From Mucilaginibacter paludis DSM 18603 (GTDB lineage Bacteria; Bacteroidota; Bacteroidia; Sphingobacteriales; Sphingobacteriaceae), in contig NZ_CM001403.1 in assembly GCF_000166195.2 (NCBI RefSeq), positions 5,908,432 to 5,972,431 on the forward strand: a stretch of 64,000 bases of DNA, given 5' to 3'. Made by a program: the position numbers and the translations under genes. This document shows, in pieces, positions 41,789-50,663 of this stretch. The notes beneath the pieces were generated by a model, which was given only the letters and a program-made list of their open reading frames with translations, was not told the DNA's origin and made no database searches. The first letter of the stretch is position 1; every line of letters starts with the position of its first letter.

Positions 41789-41796
41789 CAAAAATA
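41789..41796 (-). promoter_or_regulatory. -7 element (TATTTTTG) of the Crp-like gene
   Basis: On the minus strand TATTTTTG fits TAnnTTTG and lies four bases before the ATG at 41784. No TTTG is found 19 bases upstream (caac is there), so this is a half match. The spacing would again give a leaderless or nearly leaderless message. Confidence 0.45.
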
Positions 41797-42245
41797 ATAA
41801 ACATTTCTGATAGCGGTTGTGTAAAAATGTTACCAAGCGTACACTTCGGGCTGCCGCCGGATTTTTTTGCTTAGCTTTTCGCGGTAGCTGGGTTTAAGCT
41901 TCATGGAGGAAAATAAGCGGGTTGCCTGGTTAAAAGTTTTTTAAAAATTTAAAACCAAATTGAGCTTGGATGGTTAATGGATTAAAATAGCATTTTTGCT
42001 AAGCATAACCTAATAAGTGATCAATTTTATGGTAATGAAAACTTTGCAAGCCACTCCGTGGGGGTATAACTCCGTTGAATAAATAAAGGTTCATTGCTAT
42101 AATTAGGGCTTTTTGCCGGGCAAATTTCTAAAGCATCCTGTACGGGTAAGCGATAAATAAAAATAATCTGTTGAGTTTACATCATAAGCTTCGTCAGGAT
42201 CGTTATTATCATAAAATCTGGAGAGGGCCTTGTTGACGAAATACC
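41797..42245. other. Intergenic; a 24-codon minus-strand frame only
   Basis: The stretch separates the leftward Crp-like gene from the rightward small genes. A minus-strand frame at 41830-41904 (MKLKPSYREKLSKKI…) is too short to call. No strong repeat or promoter was seen. Confidence 0.35.
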
Positions 42246-42464
42246 ATGAAAGCAAACACAAAAAAGAACATTACCCGTGCGATAAGCACCGCTGATGATA
42301 CTCATATCAAGAAAAAACATGTATTGCAAAGCGGCTTGCCAGAAGAGTTATCACGACGGATGAATGCCGTTGGCGGAGATCCAATGGATGCAGGGCTTGG
42401 CGCGGAGCCAATCGGCATCAATGGAGATGCTGTCGATCCGGACAAGCAGCCTAACAACGATTAG
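42246..42464 (+). CDS. Hypothetical 72-residue protein
   Basis: ATG 42246 opens a small, soluble, polar protein: a basic N-terminal half (MKANTKKNITRAISTADDTH, IKKKHVLQSG) and an acidic, Gly/Pro/Asp-rich C-terminal half (GGDPMDAGLGAEPIGINGDA, VDPDKQPNND). It looks largely disordered. No motif, signal peptide or membrane segment was recognised. Codon use resembles that of the neighbouring chromosomal genes rather than the AT-rich island, so it is more likely a real host gene than random sequence. It is the first of three small same-strand genes of unknown function. Confidence 0.55.
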   Translation: MKANTKKNITRAISTADDTHIKKKHVLQSGLPEELSRRMNAVGGDPMDAGLGAEPIGINGDAVDPDKQPNND

Positions 42465-42593
42465 TTATGCCAGCGGGATTTTTATACCACTACCGAACGA
42501 TGGAGGTTGCCGCCAGCCCATTGATGTATGTACTGCGGCCTAAAGCGAGCCTGATTTGGTAAGATATGTACTTTAACTTAACAACTTAACATC

Positions 42594-42884
42594 GTGAACC
42601 AACTGATTTCCATCGCAGAACTAACTATACAAAGTTTGAGCACCGGTGTACTGCACCTTTTAAAGAATGAACTGGGCGAACATGGCACCGTAGTAGAAGT
42701 GGGTAATAAAATTCTGATCAGCATCAGCAAGGTTGATTTTGAGCAACGGCTGGGTAGCCTGCTCCAGCAAATATACCGGACTGTAGATCAGCACTTCCCG
42801 GATAGGAAGGAGTTTCTGTCGATCATCATCCGCAACGCGGATGATCAATACGAAAATACCTTTAAAATATGGCCAACAGCCTGA
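42594..42884 (+). CDS. Hypothetical 96-residue protein
   Basis: A GTG at 42594 begins MNQLISIAELTIQSL; no ATG lies near. The protein is a mixed alpha/beta, soluble sequence (GTVVEVGNKILISISKVDFE, IYRTVDQHFPDRKEFLSIII) without signal or transmembrane segments. No family was recognised. It ends 9 bp before the next small gene, so the two are probably co-transcribed. Its position before a coiled-coil-like gene that has been split by a REP-pair element suggests a small operon that is now damaged. Confidence 0.55.
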   Translation: MNQLISIAELTIQSLSTGVLHLLKNELGEHGTVVEVGNKILISISKVDFEQRLGSLLQQIYRTVDQHFPDRKEFLSIIIRNADDQYENTFKIWPTA

Positions 42885-42893
42885 TGAATAGCC

Positions 42894-43509
42894 ATGAACA
42901 AGCAGCAAAAAAATCCAGCCTCAGATTTGTTAAAATGCGAGCGGATAGAGCGCGAGGAGGCTGAAGCACGTACCAGGGAATTGGTTGAACAGTATAGAGA
43001 AGAAAGGAATTTGCACATGAAGGAATTTGAAATCAGGGTTGGGCAAACCAGGCGATTATTGCAGCTAAAGCCTGCAAGTAAGGCTAATACATTCGGCATC
43101 TATGCAGCCGACCCTGCGGCCGACTGGCTTGATTATGCGCGTGACCAGCTGTTCGTAGACTCTGTCTGCGAACCTGTATGCTGGTAGTCTCTGACTACCG
43201 GCTAAAATGACTTTAGGTTTGTTCTTCGTTCTACACATTCTTTCGAGCCAATTCAGTTTCATCATGCCGATGATCATATGTTTGAGAATTAAGGTAAGCA
43301 TTTTGATTGCCTGTTCTAAACCATATGTACATCATTCGATCCTATGAAAAGGTGAAGGTTTTAACCGGTAGTCAGAGACTACCGGCATACGGGTTCGTAG
43401 ACAGAGTCTACGAACAGCACGGTTTGATGGGCTGGGCATTTTTACTGGCGAAGAACTGCAAAGTATAGCCGCGCAGGTAATGCTTCATCCGCAATTTAAG
43501 GCAGTTTAA
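42894..43509 (+). pseudogene. Hypothetical coding frame interrupted by a REP-pair element
   Basis: From ATG 42894 the frame encodes a charged helical N-terminus (CERIEREEAEARTRELVEQY…), then FEIRVGQTRRLL and FGIYAADPAADWLDYARDQL. At 43151 a 265-bp inverted-repeat element enters, and the frame stops at 43185-43187. If bases 43151-43415 are removed exactly, codons rejoin (cag-cta-gca-cgg-ttt) and run on as ARFDGLGIFTGEELQSIAAQ to a stop at 43507-43509, giving 116 residues in all. The rejoined tail reads like protein (HPQFKAV end). The present gene is therefore inactive or encodes a truncated 97-residue form. Function unknown. Confidence 0.75.
43151..43415. mobile_element. REP-pair (BIME-like) element inserted in a gene
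   Basis: Two near-identical 53-bp units in inverted orientation (43151-43203 and 43363-43415) flank ~160 bp. Each unit has two hairpins with three-base loops: gttcgtagac-stem 43151-43173 and ctggtagtc-stem 43180-43202, mirrored at 43365-43385 and 43393-43415. GTAG occurs at the foot of the stems, as in REP sequences mobilised by TnpA-REP. Removal restores the host frame and the palindromic target GCTAGC without any target duplication. Confidence 0.75.
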
Positions 43510-43897
43510 CTGGTGCGGGTAGACATAGATAAATAAGTCCATGGTCCATGGTCCATGGTGTTTTGAAAGTGCATTGGTGACTTTAGCTTAATCTTAACCG
43601 ACATTTATTATTAGTATGTGCCATTAGCGCAATGTAATCTGGCCGCTAATAACGCGCGACTTTGCTGCCTGGTGATAGTTGCGCGCTTTTGCAAATAAAA
43701 AAAGTGCTGCCTTTATTCCTGCTTTTCCGCATCTTTTAGTTACTCTGTAAAAAAGACGTGCCTGTAGCTCATGCATTAGCCCGCGGTTAAAACAGCGGTG
43801 TTTTTTTTCTTTCAATTTACCCCAGTGCACTTGTATCCAAATATTTACAAAACATTAAAGAAACAAGACCGTATATTAGTGTAAGTTTTAAACTAAC
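43510..43897. other. Intergenic, short tandem repeat only
   Basis: A tandem ccatggt repeat lies at 43540-43560. The rest shows no convincing gene. Confidence 0.4.
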
Positions 43898-44287
43898 GTG
43901 AAAACACACAATTACATTATCCAAAAATACGTAACCCTATCATTGGTAGTGGTATACGTATGGGTTGCTTTAATGTATATTTTTACTTTGCCACCAATTA
44001 ACCACCTTAACCAGTGGGCGAGCGCTCATTCGCATATTGAGTTGAATGGTAAAGCCGGTAATCCGGGTATGGGCGGCACCTTGCTGCACCGGGGCAGCCG
44101 TACTTCCATAGAAAATAAAAATAAAATTGTGATACCGGCCACCGTAGCCCGTATCCTGTTCTTCTTCTTTATTTTTGGCAACCTGGCCTTGTTAGGTTTA
44201 GCCAAAAACAATAATAGCCGTTATTTTATCGCTTCCTACAGCCCGCATCCCAATGCCTGGCTGAGTTTGCGTGTCATCCGTATTTGA
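43898..44287 (+). CDS. Two-helix membrane protein, unknown function
   Basis: A GTG at 43898 opens a 129-residue protein (MKTHNYIIQKYVTLSLVVVY). Hydrophobic helices are seen at about 12-33 and 84-102 (ILFFFFIFGNLALLGLAK), separated by a ~50-residue polar loop with PPINHLNQWASAHSHIELNG. No known motif was recognised. The start is uncertain because no ATG is in frame near the first helix. It precedes the efflux operon by ~280 bp and is probably separate. Confidence rests on the clear membrane pattern. Confidence 0.55.
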   Translation: MKTHNYIIQKYVTLSLVVVYVWVALMYIFTLPPINHLNQWASAHSHIELNGKAGNPGMGGTLLHRGSRTSIENKNKIVIPATVARILFFFFIFGNLALLGLAKNNNSRYFIASYSPHPNAWLSLRVIRI

Positions 44288-44565
44288 TCCTGCATTTCCT
44301 TTATGATGCCACAAATTAGATTTCCAAAAGAGATCTGATTTTGGTATTACCCAATCCTGATATCTGGTTTTTTATTAGCGCATAATATCAGTAACCGTGG
44401 CCGCACCGCGACCAATTAATACATCATGTATATCATATAGGTAAAAACTTGGACGCTCCATTTCAATCAATCCCCATTCAGGGTTTATGATCAAAATGGG
44501 CTGTAAGATAAAAATACCTCATTATTAAAAATTCGTGCTCAAATTAAAAATCATTCTGTTTTAAA
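44288..44565. other. Intergenic region upstream of the efflux operon
   Basis: No gene was seen. It should contain the efflux operon promoter but no full consensus match was found. Confidence 0.35.
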
Positions 44566-46035
44566 ATGAAGAAAATACATTTTAATCAAAAAAGCCTAAG
44601 TGTTTTGTTATTAATGGCGGCAATTTTTGGACTGTCATTAACAGCACGTGCGCAAAACGGCAAAACTAAATTCCCAGCTATAGAGCACGTGCCCGATACT
44701 AATAAAATAGGTTTCCCTGTTATGCCCAACGCTACCGACACCGGCAAAAACGGAGGCATCTATCTAAACCTGCGCCAATGTATCGACTACGCGCTTACCC
44801 ATCAGCCGGCTTTAAACAAATCGCTCATTAATGTTGATATTACCCGTCAAACCAATGCCGTTAACCTGGCCGGGTGGTTGCCGCAGGTTAATGCCAGCGG
44901 TAATCTGGTCCATTATATACAGCAGTCAAATACCAATATATCAACCACCACGTCGGGCACAACCGGTGCAGGCACTTCTACGGGTTCGTCAAGTACCTTA
45001 CGGTCAAGCTATGCCAATACCTTTGTCCCGGAATTGGCGGTTTCGCAAGCCATTGTCAGTCCGGAGTTGCTGTACAATTCAAGGAGTGCGCCCTTGCTGG
45101 TTAAGCAGGCCCAGCAGGTTACCGACAGTACCAAAATTTACGTAGTAGCTGCTGTTAGTAAAGCCTTTTACAATGTGCTGCTTACCTTGCAGCAGATCAA
45201 TGTGTTAAAAGAAGATACTGCCCGTTTAGGCCGCAACCTGCGCGATACCTACCACCAATATAAAAGCGGTATTGTTGACGAAACCGACTATCTGCAGGCC
45301 ACCATTACGCTCAATAACTCAAAAACGCAACTCAAACAGGCCAACGAGAATGTAATACCGCAATACGCCGCCCTGAAACAATTAATGGGTTACGAACCGG
45401 AGAAGCAATTTAATGTAACTATCGATACCGTACAGATGATGAACGATATCCGGATCGATACCACCAAGCAGCTGCAATATGAAAAACGGGTGGAGTACCA
45501 GCAGATCATCACCCGCCGCGATTTACAGTTTGAATTAACGCATTACTATAAATATGCCTATATACCTACCGTATCCGGCTTTTTTAATTATAACCTGCAG
45601 TTTGCCAATAATAATTTCCCAAGCCTTTTATCCAACTCGTACCCCAGCTCGCTGATCGGCCTGTCGCTCAATATTCCCATTTTTACGGGTTTTGCGCGGG
45701 TGCATAACCTCCGGAAATCGCGTTTGCAGGAGCAGGAAATCCATTGGGACGAGGTTGACCTGCGCTCGCAGCTTTATAAAGAGTACGCCAGCGGCTTGGC
45801 CGGTTATAAGAGCAACCTGTACAACTTTAACATGCAGCAAAAAAATGTGGCCATGGCCAGGCGTGTTTACTTTGTGGTTAACCTGCAATACAAGCAGGGC
45901 ATTGTGGCCTACCTAAATGTGATAACCGCCGAATCAAACCTCATTACATCCGAAATAAATTATACCAACGCGCTGTTCCAACTGCTGTCGAGCAAAATAG
46001 ACCTGGAAAAAGCCATGGGAGATATTACTTATTAA
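44566..46035 (+). CDS. TolC-family outer-membrane efflux protein
   Basis: The 489-residue protein has a signal peptide (about 1-28, LTARAQ) and the TolC/OEP repeat structure: two helical-hairpin halves with QCIDYALTHQPALNKSLINV at the first and the KSRLQEQEIHWDEVDLRSQL/IVAYLNVITAESNLITSEIN pattern near the end. It forms the trimeric outer-membrane channel of a tripartite pump. Its stop overlaps the start of the adaptor gene (TAATG), so the two are translationally coupled. The remaining pump components follow. Confidence 0.93.
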   Translation: MKKIHFNQKSLSVLLLMAAIFGLSLTARAQNGKTKFPAIEHVPDTNKIGFPVMPNATDTGKNGGIYLNLRQCIDYALTHQPALNKSLINVDITRQTNAVNLAGWLPQVNASGNLVHYIQQSNTNISTTTSGTTGAGTSTGSSSTLRSSYANTFVPELAVSQAIVSPELLYNSRSAPLLVKQAQQVTDSTKIYVVAAVSKAFYNVLLTLQQINVLKEDTARLGRNLRDTYHQYKSGIVDETDYLQATITLNNSKTQLKQANENVIPQYAALKQLMGYEPEKQFNVTIDTVQMMNDIRIDTTKQLQYEKRVEYQQIITRRDLQFELTHYYKYAYIPTVSGFFNYNLQFANNNFPSLLSNSYPSSLIGLSLNIPIFTGFARVHNLRKSRLQEQEIHWDEVDLRSQLYKEYASGLAGYKSNLYNFNMQQKNVAMARRVYFVVNLQYKQGIVAYLNVITAESNLITSEINYTNALFQLLSSKIDLEKAMGDITY

Positions 46036-47243
46036 TGCCTGAAAAACTAAACCCGATGAAGAGAGTACTATTGTTAACCACCATTTTTATCAGTGTGATG
46101 ATATTGGCAGCCTGCAAAAAAAAGCAGCCGCCTGTAAACCCCGAAGTCCCCGTTAACTTATATAAGGTTACGGCAAAGCCCGTATTGTATTATGATCAAT
46201 ATCCATCAACCACGGCTGCGTTAAGCCAGGTTACCCTGTTGCCACAAGTGCAGGGTGCCGTTACCGGGATATTTTTTACCGAAGGCAGCCATGTTAAAAA
46301 AGGGCAAAAACTTTATGAAATAGATAGGCGCATTTACCAGGATAGCTATGATGCCGCCGTGGCTAACCGCAAGGTTACCGAAGGCACCCTTACCCAGGCC
46401 CAGCAGGATGCCGACCGCTACGAATACCTTAATAAATACAATGCCGTGGCCAAGCAACTGTATGACCATGCCGTCATCACCCTGCAAAATGCCCGGAGCC
46501 AGGTAAAATCGGCAGATCAGGCTGTTAAAACAGCTAAAACCAATTTGAGCTATGCTGTTGTTTACGCACCGTTTGATGGCACCATCGGCTTTAGCCAGGT
46601 AAAATTAGGCAATGTGGTTACAGCCAACTCAACGGTTTTGAATACCATATCTACCGATAACCCGATGGCGGTTGATTTTGTGATCAACGAAAAACAATTA
46701 CCCCGTTTTGAAAAACTGCAGCAAAACAAGCATCAGGATACGGATTCGCTTTTCACCATCCTGTTATCTGATAACTCGCTGTATCCGGTTAACGGAAAAA
46801 TAGCGGTGATAGATCGTGCCGTAAACTCGCAAACCGGTACCATTACCATCAGGCTGGTATTTAATAATCCCCAGGGCCTGCTAAGGGTTGGCATGAGCTG
46901 CGTTGTGCGGGTACATAACCAGGAAGCCGGCCCGCAATTGCTGGTGCCCGGCAAGGCGGTTGTTGAGCAAATGGGCGAATACTTTGTATATACTGCCCAG
47001 GACAGCCTGATGAACAACCCCAAGGCAGGTGCCGACTCGGCTAAAAACAAGATCAAAAAACTGGTGGCCGTACAAAAAAAGGTCCAGGTGGGGCAAACCA
47101 TTGGTGCCAACATGATTATTAAAAGCGGCCTGAACAAAGGCGAACGAATTGTAGTTGACGGCGTGCAGCTGTTGCACGATGGTTCGCAAATTACCACCGC
47201 CAACAAGGTTGGCCCATCGGCAGGCGGTAAGGGTGGGAGGTAA
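46035..47243 (+). CDS. RND efflux periplasmic adaptor (membrane-fusion) lipoprotein
   Basis: The ~402-residue protein is a lipoprotein with lipobox ILAAC; the start may be ATG 46035 or ATG 46056 (MKRVLLLTTIFISVMILAAC). The order of domains is barrel-sandwich (VTLLPQVQGAVTGIFFTEGS, HVKKGQKLYEID), a helical hairpin (about 95-170, VTEGTLTQAQQDADRYEYLN), then lipoyl/beta-barrel (YAPFDGTIGFSQVKLGNVV) and membrane-proximal domains. It bridges the RND pump and the TolC channel. It lies inside the efflux operon, followed after 163 bp by the first pump gene. Confidence 0.94.
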   Translation: MPEKLNPMKRVLLLTTIFISVMILAACKKKQPPVNPEVPVNLYKVTAKPVLYYDQYPSTTAALSQVTLLPQVQGAVTGIFFTEGSHVKKGQKLYEIDRRIYQDSYDAAVANRKVTEGTLTQAQQDADRYEYLNKYNAVAKQLYDHAVITLQNARSQVKSADQAVKTAKTNLSYAVVYAPFDGTIGFSQVKLGNVVTANSTVLNTISTDNPMAVDFVINEKQLPRFEKLQQNKHQDTDSLFTILLSDNSLYPVNGKIAVIDRAVNSQTGTITIRLVFNNPQGLLRVGMSCVVRVHNQEAGPQLLVPGKAVVEQMGEYFVYTAQDSLMNNPKAGADSAKNKIKKLVAVQKKVQVGQTIGANMIIKSGLNKGERIVVDGVQLLHDGSQITTANKVGPSAGGKGGR

Positions 47244-47269
47244 ATAGTTGTTGGCTGCTTTGGGTTAAT

Positions 47270-47374
47270 GGATCATAGATCATGGTTGATAGTGGGATGC
47301 TCGGTAGTTTGATGATTGACAGGCTATATAAGCGACTATAATTTATAACCATGATCCATCAACCATCAACCATG
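47270..47374. promoter_or_regulatory. Inverted repeat in the adaptor-pump gap
   Basis: catggttgat at 47281-47290 matches the complement at 47365-47374, and the segment gatcatggtt at 47277-47286 also pairs with 47347-47356. The gap is the only long spacer in the operon, so it may form a hairpin that tunes transcript levels; it may also be a dispersed repeat. Confidence 0.4.
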
Positions 47375-47406
47375 AATAAAAAAACTGAAACGAAAGACAT
47401 TATTAT

Positions 47407-50400
47407 ATGATTGCTAATACCTTTATTAAAAGACCTGTAACGGCTATCGTTATATCCATTGTGCTCATTATTACGGGTACGGTGAGTATATTGCTGCTGC
47501 CTATAGATCAATACCCCGATATTACGCCGCCTATTGTACAGGTGAACGGCCAGTTTACCGGCGCCGACGCGCAAACGGTAGAGCAAACGGTTGCCACCCC
47601 CATAGAGGAGCAGGTGAACGGAACCCCCGGCATGGAATACATGCAGAGCAACAGCACCAACAACGGGCAGATGACCATGAATGTAACCTTTAAAACAGGT
47701 ACAGATATTGACGTTGCCGCGCTTGATGTTCAAAACAGGGTGAGCATAGCTACCCCGTTGCTGCCCTCGGTAGTTAGCCGCCTGGGCCTTACGGTACGCG
47801 CCGTTAACCCCAGTATGTTAATGATGGTAGCTATTTATGCGCCTAAAGGCACGCATAACGTTACTTTTTTAGATAACTATACCAATATCTACATTCAGGA
47901 TGCTTTGCTGCGCGTGCCCGGCGTGGGCAGCATTAACCGCTTTACCGACGATTTTAGTATGCGCATCTGGATGAATCCCGATAAAATGGCATCCTACAGT
48001 TTAACCCCTGCCGATGTTATTGCCGCCCTTAACGCGCAAAACGTGCAGGTTGCCGCCGGTACCGCCGGTGTGCCGCCGCAGGCTTCAACCCAAACCTACG
48101 AGTTGGGCATTTTGGTGAATGGCCGCCTGAGTAAAGTATCCGAGTTTGAAAAGGTAATTGTGAAAACCATCCCCGGAACGGGGCAACTGGTATACCTGAA
48201 GGATGTTGCCCGCGTGGAGCTGGGTAAGTTCACCTTCTCAAGCAACTCCTTTGTTGATGGGCATAAGGCATCGTACCTGCAAATTTACCAGGCGCCGGGC
48301 AGCAACGCGCTCGAAACCGCTAACGGCGTTTATGCCGCTCTGGCCAAACTGAAGCAAACCTTTCCGGCAGATGTGGAGTACCGCGTTCCATTTGAGTCGG
48401 TTACGGTGGTTAAAGTTTCTATGCAGGATGTGGTAGGCACCTTGTTAAAAACCCTCGGGCTGGTTGCTGTGGTGGTGTTTTTGTTTCTGCAAAACTGGCG
48501 CTCAACCTTAATCCCGGTATTGGCTATCCCGGTATCTATTTTTGGTACCTTCTGCTTCTTTATTCCGCTGGGCTTTACCATCAATACCTTAACTATGTTT
48601 GGTTTTGTGCTGGCGATAGGTATTGTGGTGGATGATGCCATTATTGTGGTAGAGGCCGTGCAGCATTATATCGATCATGACCACATGTCGCCCAAGGAAG
48701 CAACTTACAAAGCCATGAAGGATATTTCGGCGCCGGTAATCGCTATCGCGCTGATATTGGCCGCGGTGTTTGTGCCGGTTGGTTTTATACCGGGTATTGT
48801 AGGCAGGCTGTACCAGCAGTTTGCTATTACCATCGCCATCTCGGTGATCATCTCGGCATTTATTGCCCTCTCGTTAACGCCTGCCCTGTGTACGTTGTTG
48901 TTAAAACCATCGCCTGCCGGGCAGGAGGCTAAGGGCCTTAATAAATGGTTTGTTAAATTTAATGACTGGTTTCAGCGGATAACCGACAGTTATACCGAGG
49001 GAGTGAAAAAGAGTATCAAGGCATCGCGCCTGGTTATTATCATCCTACTCTGTATTTGCGCAGGCACCTACTTCCTGTTCCAGCGTAAGCCATCAGGGTT
49101 TATCCCATCCGAGGATGACGGAAACCTGTACGTTACTTTCCAGCTGCCGCCGGCTTCGTCAACGGCCCGGTCGGTGGAAGTGATGTCGCAATTGATGAAG
49201 GTAATCGGTTCAACGCCGGGCGTGGCTCATTATGCGGCCTTATCGGGGTTAAACGTGGTAACCAATGCCAGCAACTCTAACAACGGTACCATTTATTGCC
49301 AGCTTGCGCCCTGGGACGACCGTGGTAAAACCAGCGAACAGGTGCCCGGCATTATAGGTGTGCTGCAAAAGCGAATAGCCGACGCGGGCGTTAAAGATGC
49401 CAATGTGGAGGTGATTCAACCGTCACCCTTGCCGGGGATTGGCACCACCGTTGGTTTTAGTATGCAGATAGAGCAGCGCAATACATCCGATAATTTGCAG
49501 GCCTTTGAAAAAGTGGTGAATAACTTTATCGCGCAAGCCAACAAAAATCCGGTGATCACCAACGCGTTCAGTTTTTATACCTCGCATACGCCAAATTATA
49601 GCCTGACGGTAGACCGTGAAAAATGCGAAAAGCTGGGGGTTAACATATCCGATGTTTTCACCACCATCCAGGCATACATGGGCAGTTTGTATATTAACGA
49701 CTTTACTACCTATAACCGTACCTTTCACGTGGTTGTGCAGGCCGATACTGCCTTCCGTAAAGTGGTATCCAATATGGATAAGTATTATGTGCGTAATTCG
49801 GCAGGCACCATGGTACCGTTGGGTACGCTGATCAGCTACAAACCTGTGGACGCGCCGCCGCTCATCTCGCACTTCAATATCTTCCGCACCGCCGAAGTTG
49901 ACGGCTCTGCAGCCGAAGGACACAGCAGCGGCGAGGCCATAGCCGCCATGCAGGAACTGGCTAAGAAAACCCTGCACGAAGGTTACGACTATGAGTTTTC
50001 GGGTTTGAGTTATGAGGAGATCAAGGCTGGCTCAACCACCATCTACATCTTCATGTTCTCCATCACCTTCGTGTTCTTGTTTTTGGCTGCCTTGTACGAG
50101 AGCTGGTCGGTACCGTTTTCGGTATTGCTGGCCGTGCCAATCGGCGCGCTGGGTGCTATTTTGGCGCTCATATTTGTGCCGAGCTTAACCAATAACGTTT
50201 ACGCGCAAATCGGTTTGATCACCCTCATCGGCCTCGCGGCCAAAAACGCCATCCTGATTGTGGAGTTTGCCAAAGTGCGGGTTGATCTGGGCGAAGAGCT
50301 TATCAAATCCACCCTTGAAGCGGTAAGCCTCCGCTTGCGGCCTATTATCATGACTTCCCTTGCCTTTATATTAGGTGTGCTGCCGCTGGTGCTGGCAACA

Positions 50401-50661
50401 GGCGCGGGCGCTGTGGCGCGCCGTACCATAGGCTTTACGGTACTGGGCGGTATGCTTGCCGCATCAACCATTGCGATATTTGTGGTGCCGGTGCTTTATG
50501 TGGTGATCACCCGCTTCTCCTACGGTAAAGAAAAACTGGAGTACCTGCAGGCGCATACCGAAGACCTGAAAGAAAAAGCCCGCAAGGTTGAAGCGCAAAA
50601 CATTGACCCCGAACTGGAGTATGAGATTGAAAAATCCCGCGAACTCAATAAAGCTAACTAA
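47407..50661 (+). CDS. RND-family (HAE1-type) multidrug efflux pump, first
   Basis: The 1084-residue inner-membrane protein has the twelve-helix RND layout with two large periplasmic loops. MIANTFIKRPVTAIVISIVL is the usual start; VNGQFTGADAQTVEQTVATP is the porter-domain region; LAIGIVVDDAIIVVEAVQHY contains the paired Asp residues of the proton relay in TM4. The C-terminus has GEELIKSTLEAVSLRLRPII and the usual helix bundle. It exports hydrophobic drugs or detergents by proton antiport with the adaptor and TolC genes upstream. It is followed 2 bp later by a closely similar second pump, a tandem duplication. Confidence 0.96.
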   Translation: MIANTFIKRPVTAIVISIVLIITGTVSILLLPIDQYPDITPPIVQVNGQFTGADAQTVEQTVATPIEEQVNGTPGMEYMQSNSTNNGQMTMNVTFKTGTDIDVAALDVQNRVSIATPLLPSVVSRLGLTVRAVNPSMLMMVAIYAPKGTHNVTFLDNYTNIYIQDALLRVPGVGSINRFTDDFSMRIWMNPDKMASYSLTPADVIAALNAQNVQVAAGTAGVPPQASTQTYELGILVNGRLSKVSEFEKVIVKTIPGTGQLVYLKDVARVELGKFTFSSNSFVDGHKASYLQIYQAPGSNALETANGVYAALAKLKQTFPADVEYRVPFESVTVVKVSMQDVVGTLLKTLGLVAVVVFLFLQNWRSTLIPVLAIPVSIFGTFCFFIPLGFTINTLTMFGFVLAIGIVVDDAIIVVEAVQHYIDHDHMSPKEATYKAMKDISAPVIAIALILAAVFVPVGFIPGIVGRLYQQFAITIAISVIISAFIALSLTPALCTLLLKPSPAGQEAKGLNKWFVKFNDWFQRITDSYTEGVKKSIKASRLVIIILLCICAGTYFLFQRKPSGFIPSEDDGNLYVTFQLPPASSTARSVEVMSQLMKVIGSTPGVAHYAALSGLNVVTNASNSNNGTIYCQLAPWDDRGKTSEQVPGIIGVLQKRIADAGVKDANVEVIQPSPLPGIGTTVGFSMQIEQRNTSDNLQAFEKVVNNFIAQANKNPVITNAFSFYTSHTPNYSLTVDREKCEKLGVNISDVFTTIQAYMGSLYINDFTTYNRTFHVVVQADTAFRKVVSNMDKYYVRNSAGTMVPLGTLISYKPVDAPPLISHFNIFRTAEVDGSAAEGHSSGEAIAAMQELAKKTLHEGYDYEFSGLSYEEIKAGSTTIYIFMFSITFVFLFLAALYESWSVPFSVLLAVPIGALGAILALIFVPSLTNNVYAQIGLITLIGLAAKNAILIVEFAKVRVDLGEELIKSTLEAVSLRLRPIIMTSLAFILGVLPLVLATGAGAVARRTIGFTVLGGMLAASTIAIFVVPVLYVVITRFSYGKEKLEYLQAHTEDLKEKARKVEAQNIDPELEYEIEKSRELNKAN

Positions 50662-50663
50662 GG

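Noticed and set aside
41830..41904. 24-codon minus-strand frame (MKLKPSYREKLSKKI…)
   Set aside because: Too short and without ribosome-binding site or conserved context; it could be a gene remnant but cannot be supported.
43065..43301. 78-codon minus-strand frame inside the REP-pair element
   Set aside because: It crosses the element border into the split gene, so it cannot be an ancestral gene of either.
43624..43830. 68-codon minus-strand frame
   Set aside because: It lies in intergenic DNA with no recognisable features and no promoter or partner gene.
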